Shown here: positions 35,484 through 45,055 of the stretch, one piece after another
Layout of the letters: every line of letters starts with the position of its first letter
Numbering within the stretch: position 1 is the stretch's first letter
DNA from: Candidatus Kuenenia stuttgartensis
GTDB lineage: Bacteria; Planctomycetota; Planctomycetia; Planctomycetales; Planctomycetaceae
Direction: 5' to 3'
NCBI GenBank assembly: GCA_945904015.1
Contig: CAMDPK010000008.1
Span: 1-64,000, forward strand
DNA length: 64,000 nt
The notes under the pieces: model-generated
The model's input: only the letters and a program-made list of their open reading frames with translations
Databases searched by the model: none
Told to the model about the DNA's origin: nothing
Position numbers and translations under genes: made by a program

Positions 35484-37994
35484 CTACTTCTCTCCTTCCG
35501 TACCGGATCGTTCCAGGGCGGCTTTCGCCAAGCGTCCCAGTTCTCCGTCGGGATCGCGCTCGGCGAGTTCTTTCAAGATTCGCCGCGAGTCGGCGGTGTT
35601 GAGCTGACTCAACAACGCAACGGCTCGTCGGACGACGTATGTGAGTGCTACGCGTTCATTCTTTTCGGCCAGGACGCGGGCCAGACGTTGTCGCTCGGCG
35701 GCTTCTTCTTCGGAGACTCCTTTGGCAATCCGGTCTAGGTCCATCACTTTGGTGATCGGTCGTAGCTTGTTGCCCAAGAAGGCCACCGTGCGATCGGGTG
35801 TCTCGGTCATCGCCCACATCGCCAGATACGCCGCAACTCCATCCCGCGCGAGATCCTTCCAAAGCGAGTTGAGGTCTTGCTCTGGCGGTTGTCCGTGTGG
35901 CTGTAAATCCCACACGTAGCAGACTCCATCTGACCCGCCGCTCACGAGCGTTCGCTGGTCGGCTCCGAAAGCGACTGTGTACACGTAACTTTCATGACGG
36001 CCGACTTGCCAAACCGTCTCGGCAGTCAGCGGATCCCACAGATCGATCGTGCCTCCCGAGCTGCCGGTCGCCAACAGCGAACCGTCGGGTGAAAAGCAAA
36101 TAGAGCCGAAGACGAAACGACGTAGCACATGAAACTCTTTCCGCAATTCCATGTCAGCGGCATTCCAGATCCGTACTTTGCCATCCAGATGAGCCGTCGC
36201 CAGCAATCCACCCGCCGGGGAGTAGCACACCGTATACATTCGATGGTCGTCCTGATCGCCGCGACCTGCGGACACATCGACTTGACGTTGCAGTTCACCG
36301 CCAGTCGTTTCCCAGAAGCGGACGATCTTGTCCCACCCGGCGGTCGCCAGCGTCTTGCCGTCCGGGCTGAACGAGAGACCGTAGACTTCGGCGTGCTTGA
36401 ACTGAGCCACCTGATCGCCTGAGCTCAGCTCCCACAAGTAGGCCGCCGATTGTCGAAAGACGGCGGCGGCCAACTGCTGGCCATCGGGTCGGAAGCAGAG
36501 TGATTCAACATTTGAATGCGGATCGCGTCCCGTGGGCCATTTCCAATCACGAACCACCTTGCCGTCAGCGGCCTCCCAGAGGGCGACTCGCACTTGATCT
36601 CCGGCCGCTCCACCGCCAGCCAGCCGACGGCTATCGGGCGAGAACGTCAGCACTGACAAGCCCCTGCTTGCGAAGTCGATCGTGCTCAGCTCATGACCAT
36701 CGCTGGCGCGAACCAGATGAATCGTTCCCGAGTCGTCCCCATAAGCCAGCATTCGACCGTCCGGCGAAGCGGCGACGACCGATGTCGCGCGAATTCCTAC
36801 CGGCAACGGCAGTTGCTTCCGATTTTTGACGTCCCATCGGCGGACGGCTCCGTCCCATCCCGACGAATAAAGAACCTGATTCCTCGCCGCCAAAGCCCAG
36901 GGCTTCCAGGCGTGGCCCACGAGCTTGCCAACTTCTGTTCCCGTCCGTGCATCAAGCAGCCGGATCGATTCATCGGCACCAATCGGTGCGCCGACCGCGA
37001 TGACGTTGTCATCCGGGCAATAGGCGACAGCGGACAGGTAGCTCTCCGCATTCTTTGCTGGCGGAATCTCTGTCGACCAAATTGTCGCTCCGGAATCGAC
37101 ATCATACATCCGCGCAGCAACGTCTCGCTCGGTCGTGACGATCCGGCGGCCATCCGGTGAGAACGCGAAGCGAACAAGTCGCGATTTGAGTTTGATGCGG
37201 CGGAGTTCCTTCCCGGTCTCTGCATCAAACAACCGGATCGCCTCCGGCGAGTCGCTCGTCACCACGGCCAACAGTTTTTCATCCGGCGAGAAACGGCCGA
37301 AGCTGTAATCCCCACCGAACAGCAAGCGATCATCGCTATCCCCGCCGATCACGACCGGAATTTCCGGCGCGTTGGCGATTTCAAACAGCACTTTCCCTTT
37401 GTCATCGCAAACGACTACGCCCTGAAAACTTCCCAGCGCGAACTTTCGTCCGTCCCTCGTGACATCGATGGCTTTCGGATTGTCACTGAAGACGTTGTGA
37501 GGTTGAGTATTCACATCACTCGGTCGAGCGCGAGTGAGAGACAGCACTTCATGTTTGCCTGAAGCGACGTCCCAAACAAAGATCTGATTGGAACCACCCG
37601 GCGAATAAAACCGCGAACTGTTGCCAGCGAACGCCAACGCCCGAACGCCATACGCGGCACCCGGCAAGGCGATTCCAAGGTCGCGCGGATTGGCTTGCCA
37701 CTGCATTTTCCCAGTCGCGGCAGCCCAAACGATGAGATGATCATCGTCGATCGTCACGATCGACTTCTCGTCCGGCGAGACAGCCAATTCATCGACCGAC
37801 GACGGATGGTGGAACCGCTTCGTACCGAACCGTAACAAAGCACCCGACGGCAAAGGGTCGCCTAGCGAATCGCTCGCAGGCTTCGCATGATGGGGATTGG
37901 TGTCGTCGGCCGCTGAGTCGCCGAGCCACATCGCAACCGTCACGAGCATCAACGCGATTCTTTGGATCGCGTCGCCGTTTATTCTGCGATTCAT
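35484..37994 (-). CDS. Exported WD40-repeat protein
   Basis: 836 residues with an N-terminal hydrophobic segment (IALMLVTVAMWLGDSAA). WD40 repeats fill most of the chain, with repeated SPDGRRIV/SPDEKLLA lead-ins and closings such as FVWDVASGKHEVL, VRIWNAADMEL, IDLWDPLTAETVW and CYVWDL. About a dozen blades suggest two propellers. The last 130 residues are a helical tail (LARVLAEKNERVALTYVVRRAVALL). Function is probably binding or scaffolding in the periplasm. It is the last gene of the minus-strand group beginning at 43577. Confidence 0.85.
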   Translation of the reverse strand: MNRRINGDAIQRIALMLVTVAMWLGDSAADDTNPHHAKPASDSLGDPLPSGALLRFGTKRFHHPSSVDELAVSPDEKSIVTIDDDHLIVWAAATGKMQWQANPRDLGIALPGAAYGVRALAFAGNSSRFYSPGGSNQIFVWDVASGKHEVLSLTRARPSDVNTQPHNVFSDNPKAIDVTRDGRKFALGSFQGVVVCDDKGKVLFEIANAPEIPVVIGGDSDDRLLFGGDYSFGRFSPDEKLLAVVTSDSPEAIRLFDAETGKELRRIKLKSRLVRFAFSPDGRRIVTTERDVAARMYDVDSGATIWSTEIPPAKNAESYLSAVAYCPDDNVIAVGAPIGADESIRLLDARTGTEVGKLVGHAWKPWALAARNQVLYSSGWDGAVRRWDVKNRKQLPLPVGIRATSVVAASPDGRMLAYGDDSGTIHLVRASDGHELSTIDFASRGLSVLTFSPDSRRLAGGGAAGDQVRVALWEAADGKVVRDWKWPTGRDPHSNVESLCFRPDGQQLAAAVFRQSAAYLWELSSGDQVAQFKHAEVYGLSFSPDGKTLATAGWDKIVRFWETTGGELQRQVDVSAGRGDQDDHRMYTVCYSPAGGLLATAHLDGKVRIWNAADMELRKEFHVLRRFVFGSICFSPDGSLLATGSSGGTIDLWDPLTAETVWQVGRHESYVYTVAFGADQRTLVSGGSDGVCYVWDLQPHGQPPEQDLNSLWKDLARDGVAAYLAMWAMTETPDRTVAFLGNKLRPITKVMDLDRIAKGVSEEEAAERQRLARVLAEKNERVALTYVVRRAVALLSQLNTADSRRILKELAERDPDGELGRLAKAALERSGTEGEK

Positions 37995-38060
37995 GTCGTC
38001 CCCTCAAAGTCGTTGAGTCATCAATGAGCGCCGAGCACGTTGAGCTTGCCGCAACGGAGG

Positions 38061-39413
38061 CTACACGAGTTCCTTGATGAGCCCGTCCGCCTCGCCCCCC
38101 TGAAAATTCTTGGGGAGTGGAACCTGCATGCGGTCGAAGACGGTGCTCCACAGGTTGCCGAGGCGGACGTCTTCTTTGATGAGGTGGCCTTGGTGTTTCA
38201 CACCCAGGCGTGCTCCACCAGCGAGCATGGCGGGCAGGTGATGATTGTGGTGAGCGTTGATCGCACCGCCACTGCTGCCGTAGGCGACCAGCGTGTGATC
38301 GAGCAGCGTGCCGTCTCCCTCCTTGATCGACTTCAGCTTGTTGAGGAAGTAGGCCCAGTCTTCCATGTACCAGATGTCGGCCTGAGTCCACCACTTGAGC
38401 ATGTCGGCGTCTTCGCCGTGATGGGTCATGCCGTGGTAGTTGTACGGGTTGCCCATGTCCTTCCAGGCACCGGTGCCGTCCGAGCCGTCCATGCGAGCGA
38501 GGTACGCGATCACGCGCGTGCTGTCGGTCTGCAACGCCAGCGCGATCACGTCGTACATCAACCGTTGATAGCGGCGATATTCCAACCCCGACTTGTCGGG
38601 ATCGAGCGACTGCTCCTTGCCGAACTGGATTGCCGCGACGCTCGGCTTCGGTTTGCGGAGCCAGTCCTTCTCCTCCTGCATGCGCCGCTCGAGATCGCGA
38701 ACGCCGGTCAGGTACTCGTCGAGCTTGCGGCGATCATCAACACCCAGCGTCCCATTCAATCGCCGCGCCTCGTCGCTGAGCGAATCGAGCACGCTCGACC
38801 GACGCACGAACTCCGCCTCGCGAGCATTCAGCGACTCGTCCGTGTCTTGCCGGAACAACTGATCGAACAAAACATGCGGCCGATTCTCCGACGGAATCGG
38901 CGTGCCGCTGGGGCTCCAAGAAAGCGTCTGGTCGTAGTAGCCACCGAAGCCGGTCCCCCGTTTGATCCCCAAAGACAACGACGGAAACCGCGTCTGACGA
39001 CCGATCGCCTGGGCCAACTCCTGATCGCACGAGACGCGCAACTTCGCACCCGCGCTGCGCGTGTTGGTGCCTGTGAGAAACGTTCGATCGCCGACATGCC
39101 CGCCGGAATACGTCAGCTTCAGCCCCGAGACGACAGTGAACTCGCGCCGCACTCCTTCCAGCGGTTTGAGAATCGGCGTGGCGGTGTAATCGACACCCGT
39201 GTCAGCAGGAGTGAAATCGCGGCCGTTGATCCCCAGCCCGAAGAAACAGAAGACGGCGCGCCTCGGCGTTTCATTCGGCGCGATGTCGCCGGCCGTGGTC
39301 ACCGAGCGGGAGTTGACGCTCATCGCATCGAGCCACGGCAGCGCGAGACTGATCCCCGCCCCTTTCAAGAACGTGCGGCGAGCCAGTGTCGGACGGCGTT
39401 TCAGGATGTTCAT
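38061..39413 (-). CDS. DUF1552 secreted protein
   Basis: 450 residues starting MNILKRRPTLARRTFLKGAG, a clear twin-arginine signal. DUF1552 features are FFGLGINGRDFTP, GHVGDRTFLTGTNTR and DQELAQAIGRQTRFPSL, followed by YLARMDGSDGTGAW and HNHHLPAMLAG. The family is found paired with DUF1592-type proteins in planctomycetes, and here it follows that gene. Activity is unknown. The fold may relate to DUF1501. It lies upstream of the WD40 gene on the same strand. Confidence 0.9.
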   Translation of the reverse strand: MNILKRRPTLARRTFLKGAGISLALPWLDAMSVNSRSVTTAGDIAPNETPRRAVFCFFGLGINGRDFTPADTGVDYTATPILKPLEGVRREFTVVSGLKLTYSGGHVGDRTFLTGTNTRSAGAKLRVSCDQELAQAIGRQTRFPSLSLGIKRGTGFGGYYDQTLSWSPSGTPIPSENRPHVLFDQLFRQDTDESLNAREAEFVRRSSVLDSLSDEARRLNGTLGVDDRRKLDEYLTGVRDLERRMQEEKDWLRKPKPSVAAIQFGKEQSLDPDKSGLEYRRYQRLMYDVIALALQTDSTRVIAYLARMDGSDGTGAWKDMGNPYNYHGMTHHGEDADMLKWWTQADIWYMEDWAYFLNKLKSIKEGDGTLLDHTLVAYGSSGGAINAHHNHHLPAMLAGGARLGVKHQGHLIKEDVRLGNLWSTVFDRMQVPLPKNFQGGEADGLIKELV

Positions 39414-39436
39414 GACAAGGCTCCGATTTCAGTTAG

Positions 39437-39497
39437 CACGACGCGCAAGCGAGTGGTTGTGTCGTGGGTGATTTGTACCACTCGCTTGCGCGTCGTG
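39437..39497. repeat. Inverted repeat between DUF1592 and DUF1552 genes
   Basis: The arms at 39437-39457 and 39477-39497 are perfect reverse complements (21 bp, built on CACGACGCGCAAGCGAGTGG). It sits in the 88-base gap between the DUF1592 stop and the DUF1552 start on the minus strand and may attenuate read-through. Confidence 0.7.
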
Positions 39498-39501
39498 TTT
39501 G

Positions 39502-42174
39502 TCATTTGGTGCGGAACGGTTCGCTCGCCACGATGCCGTGGATCAGCGATTGAATGCGGTAGTCATCTTTCTTCAACGAATCGACCAGTGAATCAAGCAG
39601 TTCGCGATCCGTGTATCCGACTGGCCGGCCGAGGGCGTAGGTCAGCAGCTTCGCGCTGAGCGCGCGGGCGAATTTGTCTTTGTGTGCCAACAGCCCCGTC
39701 TTGTATTCGTCGAGCGTGGCAAACTTGCGGCCATCGGGAAAGGTGCCGCTGACGTCGAGCACCGGGCCGTTTGAGCCGCGGAACCCTTCGCCGTTGAATC
39801 GCTCACGCCAGGCACCGATGGCGTCGTAGTTCTCCAGCGCCAGACCAATCGGATCGAGTTTCGCGTGACACGACGCACAGACGTCGTCTCGGCGGTGCAG
39901 TTCGAGCCGCTCGCGGACGGTGAGATTCTTGCCCGATGTGTTGGGCTGAATCTCTCCGGCATTCGGCGGCGGATTGTTCGGCGGGTCGTTGAACAATTCG
40001 CGCAGCACCCACGACCCGCGGCGCATCGGCAGCGTCCGCGTGCCGTCGGCCAGAAAGGTCATCAACCCGGCCATTCCCAGCACGCCGCCCCGATGATCCT
40101 CCGGCTTGATCGCCACGCGGCGGAACTCGGCCCCGGTTACACCCTCGATGCCGTAATGCCGAGCGAGCCGCTCGTTGACGACGACGAAATCACTGTCGAT
40201 GAACGTCGTGATCGGCAGGTTCTGGTTCAGCACCTCGGCGAAGAATTCCAGCGGCTCCTGCTTCGAGGCGTTCTCCAGCGGTTTGTCGTAGTCGCGATAC
40301 TCGGCCGCCGGCAGTACCGAGCCATAGCCGCGAACCGAGAGCCATTGTCCGGCGAAGTTTTGCACGAACTGCAGCGCCTTCGGATCGGCGAGCATGCGGC
40401 GGACTTGCGTTGTGGTCATCTCTGGATCGCGCAGCTTGCCGACGGCGGCCAGCGTCCACAACTCCTCATCCGGCATCGTGCTCCACAAGAAATACGACAA
40501 CCGCGACGCCAGCTCGTAGTCGTTCAACGGCCGAGGCAGCACTTGCTCGCCGGTCGGCTCTTCGAGGAACCAAAAGCCCGGCGCGCAGAGCACGCGCTGC
40601 AAACCGGTTCGCATCGCCTCGTGGAACGAGAGCTTGCTCGTGGCTTGCGCCTCCTTGACGACGGCGACGCTCGAGTCGACCTCTTGGTCGGTGACCGGGC
40701 GGCGATAGGCTCGTGGCAGAAACCGCGCGAAGATCTCGCGGACGTAGCCGTCGTCGTGGCGTTCGTCCCCTGCGAAGAGCAGCGACTTGTGACCGGCCGG
40801 CGGCCACTCCTTCTGAATCGGCCCGGTGATTTCGACTGACTCGATCCGCAGTCGCGGCAGCTTTTCGAGGTCCATGTCCGGGTTGTAGATGTGCGCTGGG
40901 CCTTCCCAAGCGTTGAGTTCTTTCTCCAATTTCACTCGCTGTTTCTTCAGTTCATCGAGTTCCGCCTGCGGCGCGCGGCGGCTGACTGCTTGCTCGGTCT
41001 TCCCACGCAACGCCGTCCATTTCGAGAAGAGGATTTTGTAGTTCGGCTCGTTGATGACCGCTTTCTCGGTGTGATTCCACAGCAGCCGAAAGACCTGCGG
41101 ACCTTTCACCTCGCCGTTGACTGGGCCCCGCAGAAACAGCAGGGCTTCAGTCGTGTCCGACGGATCGAGGTCCACTTCCTGTTCGACAAAGATCGGCGAG
41201 TCGACCGCGTATTGCAGGCGGAACTTGTTCGGCGTCGTCCGCCCGCGATTGTCGACCTTCGCCTTGATTCGCACGCGATAGTACCCGTCCTGCGTCACCA
41301 CTTGGCTGATCGCGAAATGCTCGATCGCGCCCCAGCCGTCATAATCGCGGCGATACGTCGGTCCTCCCTGGATGTGCTCGATGTGATCGGGATGCACGAT
41401 GCGGTCCACGGCCCCGCGCGGGATCTTGTGGGCAAACCCCGGAAAGACTTCGACCATGTCGGGCGCGGGTTTCTTCCGCTGGAAGTCGAAGCGGTTCGTG
41501 ATCGAATTCTCTTTTGGAGCGGTCGTCACGATCGCTCGCGAGACGATCTTCTCGGCCACGCTGAGGCTCCGTTCGATCTGCGTCTGATCGAAGAACAGCG
41601 CGACACCGAGCCGATCGAATCCCTCGGCCTGTCCGTCGCCAGGCAACTCTTCGATCAACGGTCGCACGACCAGCTCATCAAGCTTCAGCAGATCGCGCAC
41701 GGTGTTGGCGTACTCATCACGATTCAGTCGCCTCATCGGGATGCGCCCGCCGGCCTTCTTGGCGGCGAGATCCACCTGCCGTAACTGCTCGCTGACCCAC
41801 GTCACGAACGCCACGCTCTGCGCGGGATCGGGTCGGGAACTTTCCTTCGGCGGCATTTCACCGGCGTTGATCCGGTCGATGACTTCCTTCCAATGATCGG
41901 CCACCGTCGCCGCCGAGAAATCCGTGCCGATGAGGTCAATGCGATACCCAGCCTTCGCGGCTGATGCTCCGTGACAGCCGAGGCAATGTTGCTTGATGAA
42001 CGGCTTCGCAATCTCCTCATATCCCTTGGTGATGGTCGCTGCTTGCTGGGCAAGAGTCGGTTCCGTCACGGCCCAAATCGAGGTGAACCCCAACAGACAC
42101 AGACCGAGAAGCTCGACGCCGCACCGTCCGCGAGAAAACCGCATCGCGAAGAGTTGGCCATTCGAAGTGAACAT
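39502..42174 (-). CDS. DUF1592/1588/1585/1587/1595 cytochrome-like protein
   Basis: 890 residues from the ATG at 42174 (MFTSNGQLFAMRF), supported by AGGAT upstream on this strand. A second ATG at 42144 is possible. After a signal region comes a c-type haem motif CLGCH in the PSCyt domain, then DUF1587 (RIPMRRLNRDEYANTVRDLL), a carbohydrate-binding-like middle domain, DUF1595 and DUF1592 (FARFLPRAYRRPVTDQEVD, LASRLSYFLWSTMPDEEL), DUF1588 (RRGSWVLRELFNDPP), and DUF1585 at the end (LLTYALGRPVGYTDRELLD). This is the standard planctomycete architecture, exported and of unknown reaction. It is paired with DUF1552. Confidence 0.92.
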   Translation of the reverse strand: MFTSNGQLFAMRFSRGRCGVELLGLCLLGFTSIWAVTEPTLAQQAATITKGYEEIAKPFIKQHCLGCHGASAAKAGYRIDLIGTDFSAATVADHWKEVIDRINAGEMPPKESSRPDPAQSVAFVTWVSEQLRQVDLAAKKAGGRIPMRRLNRDEYANTVRDLLKLDELVVRPLIEELPGDGQAEGFDRLGVALFFDQTQIERSLSVAEKIVSRAIVTTAPKENSITNRFDFQRKKPAPDMVEVFPGFAHKIPRGAVDRIVHPDHIEHIQGGPTYRRDYDGWGAIEHFAISQVVTQDGYYRVRIKAKVDNRGRTTPNKFRLQYAVDSPIFVEQEVDLDPSDTTEALLFLRGPVNGEVKGPQVFRLLWNHTEKAVINEPNYKILFSKWTALRGKTEQAVSRRAPQAELDELKKQRVKLEKELNAWEGPAHIYNPDMDLEKLPRLRIESVEITGPIQKEWPPAGHKSLLFAGDERHDDGYVREIFARFLPRAYRRPVTDQEVDSSVAVVKEAQATSKLSFHEAMRTGLQRVLCAPGFWFLEEPTGEQVLPRPLNDYELASRLSYFLWSTMPDEELWTLAAVGKLRDPEMTTTQVRRMLADPKALQFVQNFAGQWLSVRGYGSVLPAAEYRDYDKPLENASKQEPLEFFAEVLNQNLPITTFIDSDFVVVNERLARHYGIEGVTGAEFRRVAIKPEDHRGGVLGMAGLMTFLADGTRTLPMRRGSWVLRELFNDPPNNPPPNAGEIQPNTSGKNLTVRERLELHRRDDVCASCHAKLDPIGLALENYDAIGAWRERFNGEGFRGSNGPVLDVSGTFPDGRKFATLDEYKTGLLAHKDKFARALSAKLLTYALGRPVGYTDRELLDSLVDSLKKDDYRIQSLIHGIVASEPFRTK

Positions 42175-42248
42175 GCAACGAATCCTGGTGATGTCTGCCG
42201 ACGTTTCGTCCGATCGCGAGCCATCTGCGACCGTGAGCACGGAACTGT

Positions 42249-43577
42249 TTATCTCAGATCAGTGGATTTCGACACTGAGTCACTTCGGATCGACTCCAAA
42301 TCCAAGGGGACAGGTCGGGCAGGTCGTCGTCCCGTCGAAGTCCCGATGCAATACAGATTCGAGTCCGTCCGGTAGATCAACTCGTTGCCGGAGATCGCCG
42401 GTGACGCCGTGATCCGTTCGCCGAGCTCGTTCGTGGCCAGCAATTCAAACTTGGTTCCGGCTTTGACCACGAAAGTTTGGCCGTCGTTGTTGCTCAGATA
42501 GATGCGGCCATCGCTCGCCACGGGTGACGAATTGCAATCGCCGCCGAGCCGTTGTCGGTAATGTTCCTTGCCCGTCGGCCCGTCGAAGCAGACCAGCACG
42601 CCGTTATCCATCAACACATAGAGCAGCCCTCGGTAATACAGCAACGATGGCTCCACACCGCCGGGCTTGTCGCTGACCCACACTGGTTCGGGAGGTTTTC
42701 CGTCGGGACTCAAGCGAATCGCGTGGATGCGACTTTGCCTCCACAGTTGTGTGAACACGATCCCGTCGCCGAAGACCGGACTGACGATGATCTCGCCGTT
42801 GTACGGTCCTTCGCCTTCGCCGTACTTCCACAACTCGGCGTGCGTCTTGGCATCGAACGCCGTCAGCCGATGCTTGCCCGGAACGAGAATGTCCTTCTGA
42901 CCGTGATGCTCCACCAACAACGGAGTCGCATGCGCGGTTCCGATGGGCCGCTCGTTTTTCCAAGCGATCTCGCCGGTTTGTGGATTCAAGCCAATCAGAA
43001 AACAGGGACCGGTGTGATGATCCCACGGAAACAGGATCGAATCCTCCAACACCAGCGGGCTGAGGGCATATCCCCAAGCCATCTTTGGATCGCCAAACCG
43101 AGGGATGTAGCGATTGACCCACTGCAGCTTCCCGTCATGCGAGTACCGAGCGATGTCTGCATTCCCAAACGCCACGTACACCGCATCCGCCGTGACAGCC
43201 GGAGTGTTGACGGCCAAGGTCGATTTCTCGTGAACGCGCTGATTCACACCGAACCCAAAATCCTGTCTCCAAAGTTCACGCCCATCCGTTCGATCAAAAC
43301 ACAGAGTGAGCAGCGACTTCTTGCCCTCCTGATTGAGTTCCGAAGTGACGAACACTCGGCCTCCGTAAACGACCGGAGAACTCGTCCCCCACCCCGGCAG
43401 CTTCATCGACCAGCGAATGTTGTCGGACTGGCTCCACTGAGTCGGCAGCTTCCTGTCGTCCGCAACGCCGTCCGCATTCGGTCCTCGCCACCGAGGCCAG
43501 TCTCGACTCGGCTCGTTGGCGAATGCCGTCGTCACGAAGCAAACGACCCCCACAGCAGCGAAGACGATGCGTGTCAT
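42249..43577 (-). CDS. PQQ-like beta-propeller protein
   Basis: 442 residues from the ATG at 43577 (MTRIVFAAVGVVCFVTTAFA, a good signal peptide). Longer open frame upstream is discounted because it starts at TTG in the divergent promoter region. WPRWRGPNADGVADD opens the domain and propeller blades follow (LCFDRTDGRELWRQDF, DGKLQWVNRY, KTHAELWKYGEG). Related to but different from the protein at 28138, and it lacks the EF-hand insert. Exported. It probably leads the minus-strand unit with the DUF1592 and DUF1552 genes. Ends 75 bases before the DUF1592 start. Confidence 0.87.
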   Translation of the reverse strand: MTRIVFAAVGVVCFVTTAFANEPSRDWPRWRGPNADGVADDRKLPTQWSQSDNIRWSMKLPGWGTSSPVVYGGRVFVTSELNQEGKKSLLTLCFDRTDGRELWRQDFGFGVNQRVHEKSTLAVNTPAVTADAVYVAFGNADIARYSHDGKLQWVNRYIPRFGDPKMAWGYALSPLVLEDSILFPWDHHTGPCFLIGLNPQTGEIAWKNERPIGTAHATPLLVEHHGQKDILVPGKHRLTAFDAKTHAELWKYGEGEGPYNGEIIVSPVFGDGIVFTQLWRQSRIHAIRLSPDGKPPEPVWVSDKPGGVEPSLLYYRGLLYVLMDNGVLVCFDGPTGKEHYRQRLGGDCNSSPVASDGRIYLSNNDGQTFVVKAGTKFELLATNELGERITASPAISGNELIYRTDSNLYCIGTSTGRRPARPVPLDLESIRSDSVSKSTDLR

Positions 43578-43705
43578 CAGGACTCCGAGAAACTTGGGAT
43601 GAATCAGGAGGGAAATCAAACGGAACAGGTTGATCGGTCCTCTTTTGCCTTCCGGTATGCTGTTGACTTGGAAAAAGAAGGGGCATCTGTGAGGATCATT
43701 TACCA

Positions 43706-45055
43706 ATGACCGACAAACTTAGAAATAGAAGTGCAAAACGCAGCCCGTTTAGCAGCTACCGGGCTTACGTTTCTCGTTTGCAGGTGCTGATGAACGGAAC
43801 CGATCAAGAAGCCGAATGGGATGAGCGGGTCGTAGCGGCACTGAACGGCCAAGCGAGCGTTGAATTGCGGCGGGTTGCGGCACTCACAAAGCGCCGGAAG
43901 TTTGGGGCGTATTTCACAGGAACGAAGCTCGGTGAACTCCTACTCGCGAAGTGCGCATCATTCGATGAGCATCGCACTTTCTATGATCCGACCTGTGGAA
44001 TGGGCGATCTGTTATTGGCCGCTGCGAAAACATTTCCGCTTGAAAGAACACTTCCCGAAACCCTCATAAAGTGGGGCAGCAGGCTGGCAGGCACCGACCT
44101 GCACGCTGAATTCATCGACGGCACGAAAACCAGGCTGGTGTTGTTGGCCCGGCAGTGTCATCAAACAACGAATGGTCTGGTTGGTTCCCCCGACAAATTC
44201 TTTCCTCACATTCGAGTCGCTGACGGACTTTCCGAGAAGACTGCGTTTCAACGCGCGACTTCACTCCTAATGAATCCGCCGTTCGGTGTTGTGGCTGCAC
44301 CAAATGGCTGCAAGTGGGCAGGAGGGCGAGTTTCCGCAGCCGCAACTTTCATGACTACGGCGCTCGAACGAGTTCGTCCCGGAACCGAAGTTCTTGCGAT
44401 TCTTCCTGAAGTCTTGCGATCCGGTTCATTCTCCGAGCATTGGCGTGATCGCATCAGCGAATTGGCCGAAGTTCACATCGTTGAACCATACGGAGTTTTT
44501 GACGAAAGCGCGGATGTGGACGTGTTCCTAATCCGACTCATTCGTAGAACCGACGGTAACGCGACACGTAAGAAACGATGGCCTGTGCCGCGCAAGCGGC
44601 GAATCACTACGGTTGCGAATCATTTCGATGTGCATGTCGGACGTGTCGTGCCGCATCGCGATCCGGAGACTGGTCCAGAATATGACTACATTCATCCGCG
44701 CTGCGTACCCACCTGGACTATCATGCGAGAATTCAGCGAGACACGTCGTCACGAGGGCTGTGTTTATCAGCCCCCATTTGTTGTCGTCCGGCGAACGTCT
44801 CGCCCCGGTCATCCCTATCGCGCGACAGCCACAATCATTGCGGGAAAGCAGCCGGTTGCCGTGGAAAACCACCTTATTGTCTGCGAACCCAAGAAGAGGA
44901 CTTTGAAGAGTTGCCAGGAGTTGATGCGCGAGTTGAAAACGGAGGTCGTCAACGAATTCCTCAACGCACGAATCCGTTGCCGCCATCTGACCGTTAGTGC
45001 GGTCGAGGCGATACCGTTTCAACCGAAAACAGGGCCTGCAAGGCGTAAGCCATGA
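43706..45055 (+). CDS. N6-adenine DNA methyltransferase of a four-gene operon
   Basis: 449 residues. SAM-dependent gamma-type adenine methyltransferase: GAYFTG at residues 67-72, DPTCGMGDLL (motif I) at 94-103, and NPPFG (motif IV) at 190-194. The C-terminal 170 residues (from about GRVVPHRD) may be the target-recognition part. No restriction motif is present. GAGG lies 11 bases before the ATG. The TGA overlaps the ATG of the ATPase by ATGA at 45052-45055. Codon and base composition look visibly less G/C-rich than the flanks, which suggests transfer. Role inferred: self-marking of the host DNA for the downstream genes. Confidence 0.9.
   Translation: MTDKLRNRSAKRSPFSSYRAYVSRLQVLMNGTDQEAEWDERVVAALNGQASVELRRVAALTKRRKFGAYFTGTKLGELLLAKCASFDEHRTFYDPTCGMGDLLLAAAKTFPLERTLPETLIKWGSRLAGTDLHAEFIDGTKTRLVLLARQCHQTTNGLVGSPDKFFPHIRVADGLSEKTAFQRATSLLMNPPFGVVAAPNGCKWAGGRVSAAATFMTTALERVRPGTEVLAILPEVLRSGSFSEHWRDRISELAEVHIVEPYGVFDESADVDVFLIRLIRRTDGNATRKKRWPVPRKRRITTVANHFDVHVGRVVPHRDPETGPEYDYIHPRCVPTWTIMREFSETRRHEGCVYQPPFVVVRRTSRPGHPYRATATIIAGKQPVAVENHLIVCEPKKRTLKSCQELMRELKTEVVNEFLNARIRCRHLTVSAVEAIPFQPKTGPARRKP

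Noticed and set aside
38040-39659. Long open frame antisense to DUF1552 (over 500 codons)
   Set aside because: Composition is rich in Arg, Gln and His without motifs, and it is fully antisense to a clear Tat-exported family member.
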